DNA from: Halocatena pleomorpha
GTDB taxonomy: Archaea; Halobacteriota; Halobacteria; Halobacteriales; Haloarculaceae
Direction of reading: 5' to 3'
DNA: 64,000 nucleotides
Assembly: GCF_003862495.1 (NCBI RefSeq)
Contig: NZ_RRCH01000003.1
Span: forward strand, 248,001-312,000
In this document: positions 18,330-26,698 of the stretch, piece by piece
Layout of the letters: each line of letters begins with the position of its first letter
How positions within the stretch are numbered: position 1 is the first letter of the stretch
The notes under the pieces: model-generated
The model's input: only the letters and a program-made list of their open reading frames with translations
Told to the model about the DNA's origin: nothing
The model's database searches: none
Made by a program: the position numbers and the translations under genes

Positions 18330-19355
18330 TCACATCCCTCCAGTGAAATCGGAACCGCTCGTATCGATCGGTCGTCGAGTCACAGCATCGCTGGCCGCCC
18401 CTGCAGCGGGATCAGTCGCAAGCGAGTCGATCTGACGGACGACTTCCACCGCCCGCAGCCCATCGACGCCCGTGACGGCCGGTTCGGACCGGTCGTTTAC
18501 CGAGTCGAGAAACGACGACAGCTCCGCTTTGAGCGGCTCACCGTTCTCGACGGTCGGCCGTTCAGTGATGCTTTCGTGGCGGTAGCGAACGCCATTGGCG
18601 GACTGAACGTACTCCGGTAGCGAGTGGCGGTGGATTCGAATCGACTGTTCGATGTAGTCGACGATCACGAGACAGTCTCTCGCCGTGATCCAACACTCCC
18701 GCACCTTCTGTTGGGTGAGCCGACTCGCCGTCACGGTACCGACGATTCCATCATCAAACTGCAGCGTCGTGGTGACGTGGCGGTTGTCGTGACACCCAAC
18801 GGCGCTGATTGACAGGGGATCACTTCCGAGCAACGCGAGTAGAACGTCGATGTCGTGAATCATCAGATCGTACGCCACGCTCTTATCGAGGTCCCGGTCG
18901 ACTGGGGGACCGAGCCGGCGCGCGTCGACCGCTATCACGTCGAGATCCGCAAGGATGTCCATGAGCGTCTGGATCGCGGGATTGAACCGTTCGATGTGCC
19001 CGATCTGCAAAACTACGTCCTGCTCACGAGCGCGTTCAATGAGGTCTCGTCCGACCGCCGGTTCACGGACAAACGGCTTTTCGATGAGCACATCGACCCC
19101 TGCGTCGATCGCTTCACGTGCGACCTCGGCGTGGGCGTGTGTCGGAACAGCGATCGAAACCGCCTCGGCCCGGTCGAACACGCTTGAGCGATCAAGAACG
19201 CGGGTGCTGTACTCCGTTGCGACCGACTGCGCACACGTATCGTCTTCGTCAACGACACCAACGAGATCGGCACGCGGCAACTCTGAATAAGCGCGTGCGT
19301 GGTGACTTCCCATCGTACCGACGCCGATTACCCCAACTGAAATCTGCTCAGACAT
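18330..19355 (-). CDS. Gfo/Idh/MocA-family oxidoreductase of sugar nucleotides
   Basis: A 341-residue NAD(P)-dependent oxidoreductase. The Rossmann motif is VGVIGVGTMGSHHARAY, the catalytic Lys motif is VLIEKPFVREP, and DLMIHDIDVLLALLG follows in the C-terminal domain. The ATG at 19355 (MSEQISVG) is preferred over a start eight codons upstream. It is the first gene of the six-gene operon. With a 2-epimerase two genes on, a UDP-HexNAc or UDP-HexNAcA 3-dehydrogenase (WlbA-like) is the most plausible role, but the substrate is not proven by the sequence. Confidence 0.87.
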   Translation of the reverse strand: MSEQISVGVIGVGTMGSHHARAYSELPRADLVGVVDEDDTCAQSVATEYSTRVLDRSSVFDRAEAVSIAVPTHAHAEVAREAIDAGVDVLIEKPFVREPAVGRDLIERAREQDVVLQIGHIERFNPAIQTLMDILADLDVIAVDARRLGPPVDRDLDKSVAYDLMIHDIDVLLALLGSDPLSISAVGCHDNRHVTTTLQFDDGIVGTVTASRLTQQKVRECWITARDCLVIVDYIEQSIRIHRHSLPEYVQSANGVRYRHESITERPTVENGEPLKAELSSFLDSVNDRSEPAVTGVDGLRAVEVVRQIDSLATDPAAGAASDAVTRRPIDTSGSDFTGGM

Positions 19356-19776
19356 GGTTTGCTTTAGAGCGGGTGTCATGGGAATCTGTTATCGCGCCAA
19401 CTGCCTGCGAAACAGGAGATACTGTACAGCCCGGCCACACTCTGCTCGGACTCGGGACGGAACCCAGTCCCAGTACCTGTGTGCAGGTTCGAAGTAGCGC
19501 CATACGACAGAGGCGACACCAGTTCATTGCTTTGTTATTCTCAGATTTCATCGAGTAATAACGAATTTCTGAAAATGGTTTCAGGCAATGACGTTCCTGC
19601 GTTCTCCCCCCGATTAACGATCGAACGCGGCTCTTACTCGGCTGTAGACGGGATCTCGATCGTGATCTGAGAGACAGTAACACCGGGTTACGAGTCGTAG
19701 GACGAGTGTAACAAAGGCCGTAACCGGTGAACGTCTCGACTCGGTGGCGACGACCACAAGCCCGACGGATAATGAC
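19356..19776. other. Divergent intergenic region between glycan operon and DUF7344 gene
   Basis: About 420 bases holding the promoters of the minus-strand glycan operon and of the plus-strand DUF7344 gene. I found no convincing gene in it. The segment near 19520-19580 is AT-rich and includes TTTGTTATTC and GAGTAATAACG stretches that could be core promoter elements. No clear long inverted repeat was seen. Confidence 0.5.
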
Positions 19777-20331
19777 ATGTCAAAAGACCAAGATGAAGAG
19801 GATTCAGAGCCGTTATCACAGGATCTCGTTTTCGATCTCCTGAGTAGCCCTCGACGTCGGTTCGTACTGCATTATCTTCGGTCTGAATCGGATTCGCTCG
19901 CGTTGACAGCACTCGCTGACGAAGTAGCCGCGTGGGAGTACGAAACTCCCGTTGAGGAACTGAGCGACCAGGAACGCAAACGGGCGTACGTGTCTTTGTA
20001 TCAGACCCACATCCCGAAGTTGGCTGACGCCGGCATCGTGGAGTACGACACGGACAGTGGCGAGGTCACTCTCGCACAGGCAGCCGGTGTTGTCGACGCG
20101 TATCTCCCAGACGAAGCGGGTCCGGAGATACCGTGGGAGTTCGTGTATCCGTTGTTGACGATCGTCTGCGTCGTGCTTTTCGTGATCGGGCTAATTGACA
20201 TCGGTCCGTTTTCAGCGACGGTAGCGGGGGTGCTCATTCTCCTTCTGTTCGGCATTACATCGTTCGTCCATCTCCTGTGGGTGAGACACGACAACCAACA
20301 GCTGCCGATCGATGTGACTGAGAATGAGTGA
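19777..20331 (+). CDS. DUF7344-type winged-helix membrane protein (paralogue 2)
   Basis: A 184-residue protein. The winged helix (about 15-105) reads LVFDLLSSPRRRFVLHYL and QERKRAYVSLYQTHIPKL, and two hydrophobic segments follow (about 120-165), ending in a short charged tail. Topology and core match paralogue 1 at 10818. The ATG at 19777 (MSKDQDEED) is preferred over the GTG eleven codons upstream. It is divergent from the glycan operon, as paralogue 1 is divergent from the FemAB-like gene. A regulatory role is inferred from fold and placement. Confidence 0.83.
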   Translation: MSKDQDEEDSEPLSQDLVFDLLSSPRRRFVLHYLRSESDSLALTALADEVAAWEYETPVEELSDQERKRAYVSLYQTHIPKLADAGIVEYDTDSGEVTLAQAAGVVDAYLPDEAGPEIPWEFVYPLLTIVCVVLFVIGLIDIGPFSATVAGVLILLLFGITSFVHLLWVRHDNQQLPIDVTENE

Positions 20332-20498
20332 GATCACCCACCAGACACCGATCGCAATGGGGATGGCTACAGCGTCCCTCTGCCAGTCGATACTCACACC
20401 AGTACCGACGATCGAACGCGTGTGCCCTCGGGGCGCAGTACGAGACCAACGAGTGTTAGAAATGAGAACGAACGCCATATCCAAGGGGTGTACTATCC

Positions 20499-22103
20499 AT
20501 GTCCGAGTCGAGTAATGAAACGAGGGGTCTGCAGACGTTGTTAATCGGCATCGACGCGGGAGCTCGATCGATACTCGAACCACAGTTCGATCGACACCAA
20601 CTGCCGAACTTACAACGGCTGTTCGAGGGGGCCAGCGGCGCGCTCGAATCGCAGATTCCGCCGTGGACCGCGAGCGCGTGGCCCTCCCTGTACACAGGGA
20701 TGAATCCGGGGAAGCACGGCGTGTTCGATTTTCTCGACTTCGAGGGGTATGAGTGGAGCGTCGTCAACGCAACGCACGTTCGTCGACGCTCGTTGTGGGA
20801 GTATCTCGATAAACACGGCTACCGAAGCGTCGTCGTCAACGTCCCCGTTACGCATCCACCTCGACCGTTTGATGGCGCACTGGTCCCCGGTTACACCGCT
20901 CCCGAATCGCCCGAATGTCATCCTCCGGGACTGTTTTCGGAGATGGTGGACGCGATCGGTGAGTACAAGGTGTACGGGACGGTCGAATCAGCGACCGACT
21001 GCGTCCGAATGCGAGGCGACGCGTTCCGGTATCTCGTCGATCGCTTCGAACCGGATTTCGGGTTCGTACAATTTCAATGGACTGACGCCATCTGTCACAA
21101 GCGGCCGGGCGACTGGACTGAATTAGAACGGGTGTACGGCGCGGTCGACCGGCAGATCGGAGAGATCATCGATGTCTGTTCGCCTCGAAACGTCATCGTT
21201 GTGAGCGATCACGGGATGGGTCCGTACAACGGACGGACGTTTCTGGTCAACGAATATCTCGACCAACAGGGGTACGTCCAAACCACCAACGGCGGCATCG
21301 GGATGCCGTCGTGGTCCGCCGTTCGTGACCGACAACTCAAGCGAGGCGTCAGCGCCACACGATACGATACGAGCTTCATTGAGCGACTGACGGCAGTGGC
21401 GGCGCGGTTCGGAATGACGAGCCAGCGCATCGAATCGCTCCTCTCGGTGTTGGGTCTCAAGCAGTTCGTGCTCCGGCACGTCCCGACGACGGCGATCAGT
21501 ACCGCGGCTCAGCAGGTCGATTTCCCCCGGTCACGGGCGTACATGCGATCCCGGACCGAGCTAGGCGTTCGGATCAATCTTGAGGGACGCGAGCCGGAAG
21601 GGATCGTTCCCCAAGGAGAGTACGAATCGATCCGGTCCGATCTCATCGACCGCTTGCAAGCGGTCGAAACGCCGGCCGGCAACCCAGTGTTCGAATCGGT
21701 CGTGCGCCGCGAACAGCAGTTCAGCGGCCCGTTCTCTGATCAAGCACCGGATATCGTGACGATACCAACGGATTTCGATCAGTTCCTCTCAACCCAAATC
21801 GGCACGCAGCAGTTCAGCGAGCCGAACGAGCCGTGGAATCACAAACGCGAGGGAGTCATCGCCGCCCTCGGTGAGTCGATTGACGAGGCAACACCACTCA
21901 CAGACGCACATCTGTTCGATATCGCGCCGACTGTGCTCGCTACGTTCGATGTGCCAGCAGACGTCGCCATGGACGGGCGGGTGCTCCCGATCGTCGATTC
22001 GGTCGGTGAGCAGGAGTATTCACCGTTCGAACTCGAATATCGGCGTGTGACTACCGATGAATCGATCGAAGACCGGCTTGCGGACCTCGGATACATCGAG
22101 TGA
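20499..22103 (+). CDS. Alkaline phosphatase family (type I phosphodiesterase-like) protein
   Basis: A 534-residue cytoplasmic protein of the phosphodiesterase/nucleotide-pyrophosphatase branch. LIGIDAG (Asp19) is the first metal motif. Thr57 in PPWTASAW is the nucleophile position, followed by SLYTGMNPGKHGVFDF. VVSDHGMGP is the second metal site and WNHKREGV holds a late His. The C-terminus LADLGYIE repeats the LGY(L/I)(D/E) tail of the other superfamily proteins in the island. Such proteins are frequent in haloarchaeal glycan clusters. The physiological substrate is unknown; a lipid-phosphate or nucleotide-sugar ester is plausible. Confidence 0.88.
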   Translation: MSESSNETRGLQTLLIGIDAGARSILEPQFDRHQLPNLQRLFEGASGALESQIPPWTASAWPSLYTGMNPGKHGVFDFLDFEGYEWSVVNATHVRRRSLWEYLDKHGYRSVVVNVPVTHPPRPFDGALVPGYTAPESPECHPPGLFSEMVDAIGEYKVYGTVESATDCVRMRGDAFRYLVDRFEPDFGFVQFQWTDAICHKRPGDWTELERVYGAVDRQIGEIIDVCSPRNVIVVSDHGMGPYNGRTFLVNEYLDQQGYVQTTNGGIGMPSWSAVRDRQLKRGVSATRYDTSFIERLTAVAARFGMTSQRIESLLSVLGLKQFVLRHVPTTAISTAAQQVDFPRSRAYMRSRTELGVRINLEGREPEGIVPQGEYESIRSDLIDRLQAVETPAGNPVFESVVRREQQFSGPFSDQAPDIVTIPTDFDQFLSTQIGTQQFSEPNEPWNHKREGVIAALGESIDEATPLTDAHLFDIAPTVLATFDVPADVAMDGRVLPIVDSVGEQEYSPFELEYRRVTTDESIEDRLADLGYIE

Positions 22104-22110
22104 CTGTCGT

Positions 22111-22692
22111 TCAGCTCGTTTTAACGGTGTCGGTGCGAGCAGTCCGAACGACGCCGATCCCTGGACGGCCATCGAACCACCACACGACGATGGTCGACAG
22201 CAGTAAACCCAGCTCGCCACCCAGATACGCTCGACCGGCCGGAGTCATGAGGAAGCCACCGGTTCGCTTGAGAAGGTGAGAGACCTTCGAGAGAACACTG
22301 AAGCTCTCTCCTGAACCGACCGACACGAACGGCCACCAGAGGAATTCGGTCCACAGTCCGTTGCCATACACCAACGGATAGAGCACGTCCCCAGGGAGGT
22401 GAAGGAGATATCCCATCACGAACGCGATCCCGAGCTGTGGAACCCGCCGGCGATGTGAAACCACGAGAACGAGCGCGGAGGACACGCCCGCAACGAGTGC
22501 CGAGTGGGCGAGCGAGTTTCCGGAGGGCAACAGTCCGAACTGCCACGCGAGCGGTTTGTCCACTATGTCCGGGAACTGTGTTCCGACCACAAGCGCGATC
22601 GTTGCCCACTCCGTGGGCGGGGAACCGGTTCGCACCCGACTGTACAACGAGTAACACAGATAGCCGACGGCGAGATGTTCCCACGGCCACAT
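22111..22692 (-). CDS. YdjM-like membrane-bound metal-dependent hydrolase
   Basis: A 193-residue membrane protein with about four hydrophobic segments. The family signature is spread over WPWEHLAVGYL (His), GTQFPDIVDKPLAW (Asp), SLAHSALV (His) and GYLLHLPGDVLYP (His, Asp), which together form a predicted metal site facing one side of the membrane. These proteins resemble phospholipase-C-like membrane hydrolases. The gene is eight bases downstream-convergent to the phosphodiesterase-like gene and follows the DUF1616 gene by six bases, so the pair is probably an operon. Confidence 0.82.
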   Translation of the reverse strand: MWPWEHLAVGYLCYSLYSRVRTGSPPTEWATIALVVGTQFPDIVDKPLAWQFGLLPSGNSLAHSALVAGVSSALVLVVSHRRRVPQLGIAFVMGYLLHLPGDVLYPLVYGNGLWTEFLWWPFVSVGSGESFSVLSKVSHLLKRTGGFLMTPAGRAYLGGELGLLLSTIVVWWFDGRPGIGVVRTARTDTVKTS

Positions 22693-22698
22693 TGGTGG

Positions 22699-23727
22699 TC
22701 AGCGCCCCCGTATATCGCGCGTCTGGTTTCGCTGTAACGGTGTCGGTCCTGGATCGGTGAGTCCGATGTACACCGTACGGTACGCGTTGGCTGCGGTCGG
22801 GACCGCTGGCGGCTCGCCTTTGTAAACGAGATACCGTAGCCGGAGGTTCGATCCTCGGCCCGATGGCGTGACGGTGTGGTTCACACGACTTGTTGCACCC
22901 GCTCTGACAGTGGTTTGCAGCCGCTGTAACTCTTGTGACGAGCGCACGTTCGTCCGTTGCCCATCGTAATCGATCTGCTGTACGACGACGACGGTCGTGT
23001 ACGTGACCGTTCGTTCCTCCCGATTGGTGATCGACAGGGTGAGTCGATCACCGGCGGTCACGGCCGTTGAATTCGTCACGAACGTGAGTTCGCCGCCAGA
23101 GGGTGTGAGAATCGATACACCAGTGGATGTCTCCGCTTCGTTGGGCACCAACACCCCATAGCCGAGCGCTACCACGGCTGCAACGACCGACAGCACCAAC
23201 AGCAGGTTCATCGCCGTGCCGAGTACTCCTTTGTCGACGCTGTCGGACCACAGCCCCGAGAGCCAGCGATCGACTGGGAGACGATAGCGTTGATTGTGTG
23301 GGAGTTTGATGCGCCGGTACGCTCCGTAGATCATGCCGAGTCCGATCTCGACTGACAGCACACCGAGTAGCACTCGGACGCCAAACCCCACGGGAGACAG
23401 CGTCCACAAGACGAGACCGATCAGTGGCAGCAACGCAAGACTCACCCCAAACGACAGGGCCGCGCGTTCGATACCGTCGATTCCGGAGGAAAACGCGTCA
23501 AGCGCACCGTATCTGGTCCGAAACTGACTGGAGGGGAACAGTACCGACAACAGGGCGTAGCCTGGGAAGAAGAACAACAACGGTAGCCCAACCGCTACGC
23601 GAGCTGGAAGCGGAAACGAAAGCACGGCGAAATCCGCGGCCGCCACAAAGCCGATGACCGCGATGACTTCACCGAGTACTAGTCCGATCTGTATCCGATG
23701 ATTCCACGAATCCGTCGTGTTAGTCAT
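22699..23727 (-). CDS. DUF1616 domain membrane protein
   Basis: A 342-residue protein. The N-terminal 200 residues carry about five membrane segments with the DUF1616 landmarks RVAVGLPLLFFFPGYALLSV and DGIERAALSFGVSLALLPLIG. The C-terminal 140 residues form an extracellular beta-rich domain (VSILTPSGGELTFV, LSITNREERTVTY). DUF1616 proteins are common in haloarchaeal glycan regions, but their function is not known. It precedes the YdjM-like gene in the same direction. Confidence 0.85.
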   Translation of the reverse strand: MTNTTDSWNHRIQIGLVLGEVIAVIGFVAAADFAVLSFPLPARVAVGLPLLFFFPGYALLSVLFPSSQFRTRYGALDAFSSGIDGIERAALSFGVSLALLPLIGLVLWTLSPVGFGVRVLLGVLSVEIGLGMIYGAYRRIKLPHNQRYRLPVDRWLSGLWSDSVDKGVLGTAMNLLLVLSVVAAVVALGYGVLVPNEAETSTGVSILTPSGGELTFVTNSTAVTAGDRLTLSITNREERTVTYTTVVVVQQIDYDGQRTNVRSSQELQRLQTTVRAGATSRVNHTVTPSGRGSNLRLRYLVYKGEPPAVPTAANAYRTVYIGLTDPGPTPLQRNQTRDIRGR

Positions 23728-24175
23728 CGCCGCCCCACTGTCGCTCGGTTGCGTCGTCGCTTCGGTATGGTCCGTTTTCTCATCACTACCGGTTGTCGTC
23801 TACATCCGTACCACAGCCAGCGATCGGTGGTGTACATTCCCGTGTCCCTTTTCACCCCGCGTCCACGCATTGTTATACATATATTACTCCGCGAGTGCAA
23901 GCCCGACTGTCCCGTGGACCGAATCAGAAGTAATCGGATGATAGATCGCACACCGAACGGCGAAAACGACTTGGATCGTGGTAATTTATGCGAAACAGAA
24001 CAGATACCGGCTCGATACGACGGTTCGAACCATATTTCACAAACAGCGCTGCTGTCCGACGGGGGAACAGCCACAGAGACACACCGACAAGTGCGGTATG
24101 TGGTATATTACTAAACCCGTCTTCGAGCAATACGGAACGCTGTAAGGACGACTGTGACACCATGGAGGGTATCCA
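23728..24175. other. Divergent intergenic region
   Basis: About 450 bases between the DUF1616 gene and a small winged-helix gene. The stretch around 23868-23888 (TTGTTATACATATATTAC) looks like a TATA element for the leftward transcript. No believable protein or RNA gene was seen; the short open frames inside have atypical composition. Confidence 0.5.
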
Positions 24176-24451
24176 ATGACACAAAACTGGGACGAAGTGA
24201 GCTTCGTTATCAGCTCTAACTACCGAGTTGCCGTGCTCCAACGACTCGCGGTCGGTCCTGCGACCCCATCGCAGATCGCCGACGACGCTGAGATATCGAT
24301 TTCACACGTTTCGCGCGCGTTGGGTCGGCTTCGGGAACGGTCTCTGGTTGAACTGCTCGTGTCCGAAGACCGCAGAAAAGGGCGCGTCTACGGCATCACA
24401 GAGCATGGGACAGAGATCTGGGAGACGATCGAGGCCGAAAATCTCGTTTGA
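24176..24451 (+). CDS. Small winged-helix transcriptional regulator (ArsR/MarR-like)
   Basis: A 91-residue protein consisting of one winged helix: SSNYRVAVLQRLAVGPATPSQIADDAEIS, then a recognition helix region HVSRALGRLRERSL, then the wing with DRRKGRVYGIT. The short length, with no effector domain, is typical of haloarchaeal single-domain regulators. Target unknown. The small minus-strand gene at 24578 converges on it. Confidence 0.85.
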   Translation: MTQNWDEVSFVISSNYRVAVLQRLAVGPATPSQIADDAEISISHVSRALGRLRERSLVELLVSEDRRKGRVYGITEHGTEIWETIEAENLV

Positions 24452-24577
24452 ACCGATCGCAACCGGATCGATCCGGTCGGAGCGTGGTGAAGAACACCGA
24501 TAGGTCCTCCTCTGTTGTCGAACGATGTCTCATTCGGAACCCTCTGGATCTTGTCGTAAAAAAGCAGTAAGCCGTGG

Positions 24578-24751
24578 TTAGTCGTCGGAAGCCGTTTCTA
24601 CTGGGTCGGACTCCGGCTGGGAGCGGGTCTCGCCACCGTCGATGCCTGCATCCGATTCGGGCAGTAACAGTTCTGGTGTTCGCTCGTGCATACTGGCATT
24701 CGCAAACGAAATGATGCGCTCCCAGTCACTTTCGGTCAGCCACTCGGACAT
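24578..24751 (-). CDS. Small acidic hypothetical protein (57 residues)
   Basis: ATG at 24751 to TAA at 24578 encodes 57 residues. The N-terminal half is amphipathic helix-like (MSEWLTESDWERIISFANAS), and the C-terminal half is acidic and probably disordered. The start, haloarchaeal codon use and amino-acid bias look genuine. I do not recognise the family and see no motif to assign a function. Confidence 0.5.
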   Translation of the reverse strand: MSEWLTESDWERIISFANASMHERTPELLLPESDAGIDGGETRSQPESDPVETASDD

Positions 24752-24891
24752 CACTGCCGGATACGTTCTTACTCAGCAAAGTTATTAGCTGCTTACACAG
24801 TTGAGAGCGCTCGAAACCCACGAGTTCGACAACCACGCGCATCTGACGGTCGATCGATCACGACGAAATCATGAGTGCCACTCAGTTGGCG

Positions 24892-25314
24892 TTATACCTC
24901 AGATAGCTCCCGAATGATGCGACGGACGTGGCCGAGCGAGTACGAAACTTCGTGTTCGCGCTCGATGTGTTTTTGGAGAAGCTCCGGCGTCCATATCGAC
25001 TGTTCGTAACCGAGATCGGTAGGGGACGCGTCGAGCGCGTTGCGCACTGCCGCTTGTTGTACATCGTCCAGTTTCGGCGGTCGTCCCGGTCGGGAGTCAT
25101 CCTCGATCGCGGCTTCGATCGACCGGGATTCGAAACGATCAAGCCACGAGTACACTGTCGAACGCGATAGCCCATACCGTGTACTCAATGTATCGACCGA
25201 AACACCGTCTTTATACGCCAACGCGATCATGAGACGCTTTGTGGCCTTCGCACTCTCGGCCTCCTCTAGGGCCGCCAACAGGCGATCACCCGAAATGTCT
25301 GCGAGCTTGTCCAT
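24892..25314 (-). CDS. IS630-type helix-turn-helix protein without a DDE domain
   Basis: A 140-residue protein equal to the DNA-binding half of IS630-family transposases: first HTH GVSVDTLSTRYGLSRSTVYSW, then RPGRPPKLDD and a second winged-helix part TPELLQKHIEREHEVSYS. The catalytic DDE half is absent; the gene ends cleanly and no partner frame follows. No terminal repeats were seen. It may be a domesticated DNA-binding protein or an insertion-sequence remnant. Conserved stand-alone copies appear common in haloarchaea, from memory, so domestication is somewhat favoured. Confidence 0.75.
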   Translation of the reverse strand: MDKLADISGDRLLAALEEAESAKATKRLMIALAYKDGVSVDTLSTRYGLSRSTVYSWLDRFESRSIEAAIEDDSRPGRPPKLDDVQQAAVRNALDASPTDLGYEQSIWTPELLQKHIEREHEVSYSLGHVRRIIRELSEV

Positions 25315-25582
25315 AGCGTGGCTACTATCTATAGGTAAAAAAATCTAAGTATTTCGCGGTGTGATGTATTTCGATCGAAACGGGCTGACACGCTACTACT
25401 GGCTCGTTCCGTGCGATCGTGATTCCAACCGAACAACTCATCCGCCATCCACATGAACCCATCATCAGTTGTCTTACTACGTCACATGTCGACAGGGATC
25501 GATCATCGCTGTCAACTCTTTCTCTTACAGGTATGTAATATTTTCCGGTGGCGTTATTGACCTACACCCTGTACGATCCTGT

Positions 25583-25711
25583 ATGAATCTTCCGTCACCG
25601 ATGACGATTCAGGGGATGTACGACTATCTCATCCTGTTCATCCTCTTGTTCGCTGCCGTTTGTGGGGTATACATCGTTGCGGTATACCTCGGGATGGCCC
25701 CAGGTCTCTAA
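25583..25711 (+). CDS. Small single-pass membrane protein (42 residues)
   Basis: From the ATG at 25583 the frame encodes 42 residues: a short N-terminus and one strong membrane segment (LILFILLFAAVCGVYIVAVY) ending MAPGL. An in-frame frame extends further upstream to 25469, but that part is not membrane-like and its composition is poor. The length and placement match an uncharacterised haloarchaeal small membrane protein. Function unknown. Confidence 0.45.
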   Translation: MNLPSPMTIQGMYDYLILFILLFAAVCGVYIVAVYLGMAPGL

Positions 25712-26157
25712 CACAACGCGTCAGTCAAGCGTCGCAGCTGCTACCGTGATCAATGAAGAGTAGCGAACACGCTCCCACGCGATATCGTGTCTTTACCGCG
25801 ACCTCTACCGCTCAGCAGAGACAGAAGAGGAAATAAACGCTGGTCGGGTTTCTTTCCGTCCTTTTGTCTATCGGACACCCGAATCAGTGCCTCTCTCCAG
25901 TTGATGACGTGCTCGTAAGTATCACAGTCATCCATTACAACAGTACTATTGTTCGCGTCTCGATCGATCATTCAGTGGGAAACGGCGTTAGAGTACGAAT
26001 ATTTTTGTTCACCTCACTCAATCCAAAGATCTCCGTATCGGTCACGTGGGAGACGGCCACTGATGTGGCGTTGTTCGTTCGACTGCCAGAGCGTTTCTGA
26101 CATGGGTTGCTAACGCAGAGGGATGTTTTCTTAACGGGTGGGTCCGTGTGTCGAAAT
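25712..26157. other. Intergenic region without confident gene
   Basis: About 450 bases between the small membrane protein and the TRAM gene. Short frames of 70-80 codons exist on both strands (for example minus 25750-25971) but none shows a recognisable domain or a convincing promoter. I call no gene here. Confidence 0.45.
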
Positions 26158-26583
26158 ATGGTCGAAATTTCGGACGCGCTCCGCACAGTGTTCACCGGAA
26201 CGATCGAACGACGCGACGAGAACTACGTCATCGAGGTGCCGATGGAAGAAGTTTCACACGGGACGATTCGGGAGAACAGCGTGTACCGGGTCGCGCTGTT
26301 GAACACACCCGGCCAGCAGGTGAAACGGCGACCGGAGTCCGTCGACTCGACACCGCCGGTGTCGGAAGGTGAGCAACGAACAGTGACGATCGAAGCCGTG
26401 GGACGGGAGGGCGACGGGATTGCCAAGGTCGAGCGGGGGTACGTGATCATCGTGCCTGGCGGTGAACCCGGTGAGGAGATCGAAGTCGAAATCGAGCGCG
26501 TCACCCCGTCGGTTGCATTCGCAAATGCCACCGACCACGAAATCGCCTCTGAGCCGACATCCGACGAAACGCCGTCTGCGTAG
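26158..26583 (+). CDS. TRAM domain protein
   Basis: A 141-residue protein. Residues 1-70 form an N-terminal part of unknown fold, and residues about 75-130 form a TRAM domain with EGEQRTVTIEAVGREGDGIAKV and YVIIVPGGEPGEEIEVEI. TRAM is an OB-like RNA-binding beta-barrel; stand-alone archaeal TRAM proteins act as RNA chaperones, cold-shock-like. The ATG at 26158 is preferred over an upstream in-frame start. Single-gene unit. Confidence 0.88.
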   Translation: MVEISDALRTVFTGTIERRDENYVIEVPMEEVSHGTIRENSVYRVALLNTPGQQVKRRPESVDSTPPVSEGEQRTVTIEAVGREGDGIAKVERGYVIIVPGGEPGEEIEVEIERVTPSVAFANATDHEIASEPTSDETPSA

Positions 26584-26665
26584 CTGGGAATGAAACTGAA
26601 ACAGCTGTCCCTATTGTAGCCGAGTACCACGGGACTGTACTCGGTATGAAAGCGTTCCTCTGCAA

Positions 26666-26674
26666 CTCTTATAT
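26666..26674 (+). promoter_or_regulatory. TATA element of the M24 gene
   Basis: CTTATATT lies about 28 bases before the ATG at 26699, the spacing expected for a leaderless haloarchaeal transcript. No Shine-Dalgarno sequence is present between them. Confidence 0.5.
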
Positions 26675-26698
26675 TGCTGGGTGACAGATCGATAGCGT

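Noticed and set aside
24892-25314. Complete IS630 insertion sequence
   Set aside because: No DDE catalytic half, no terminal inverted repeats and no TA duplication were seen, so I call only a helix-turn-helix gene.
25750-25971. 73-codon minus-strand frame in the gap before the TRAM gene
   Set aside because: No recognisable motif and no TATA element at the right distance; an overlapping plus-strand frame is equally (un)likely.
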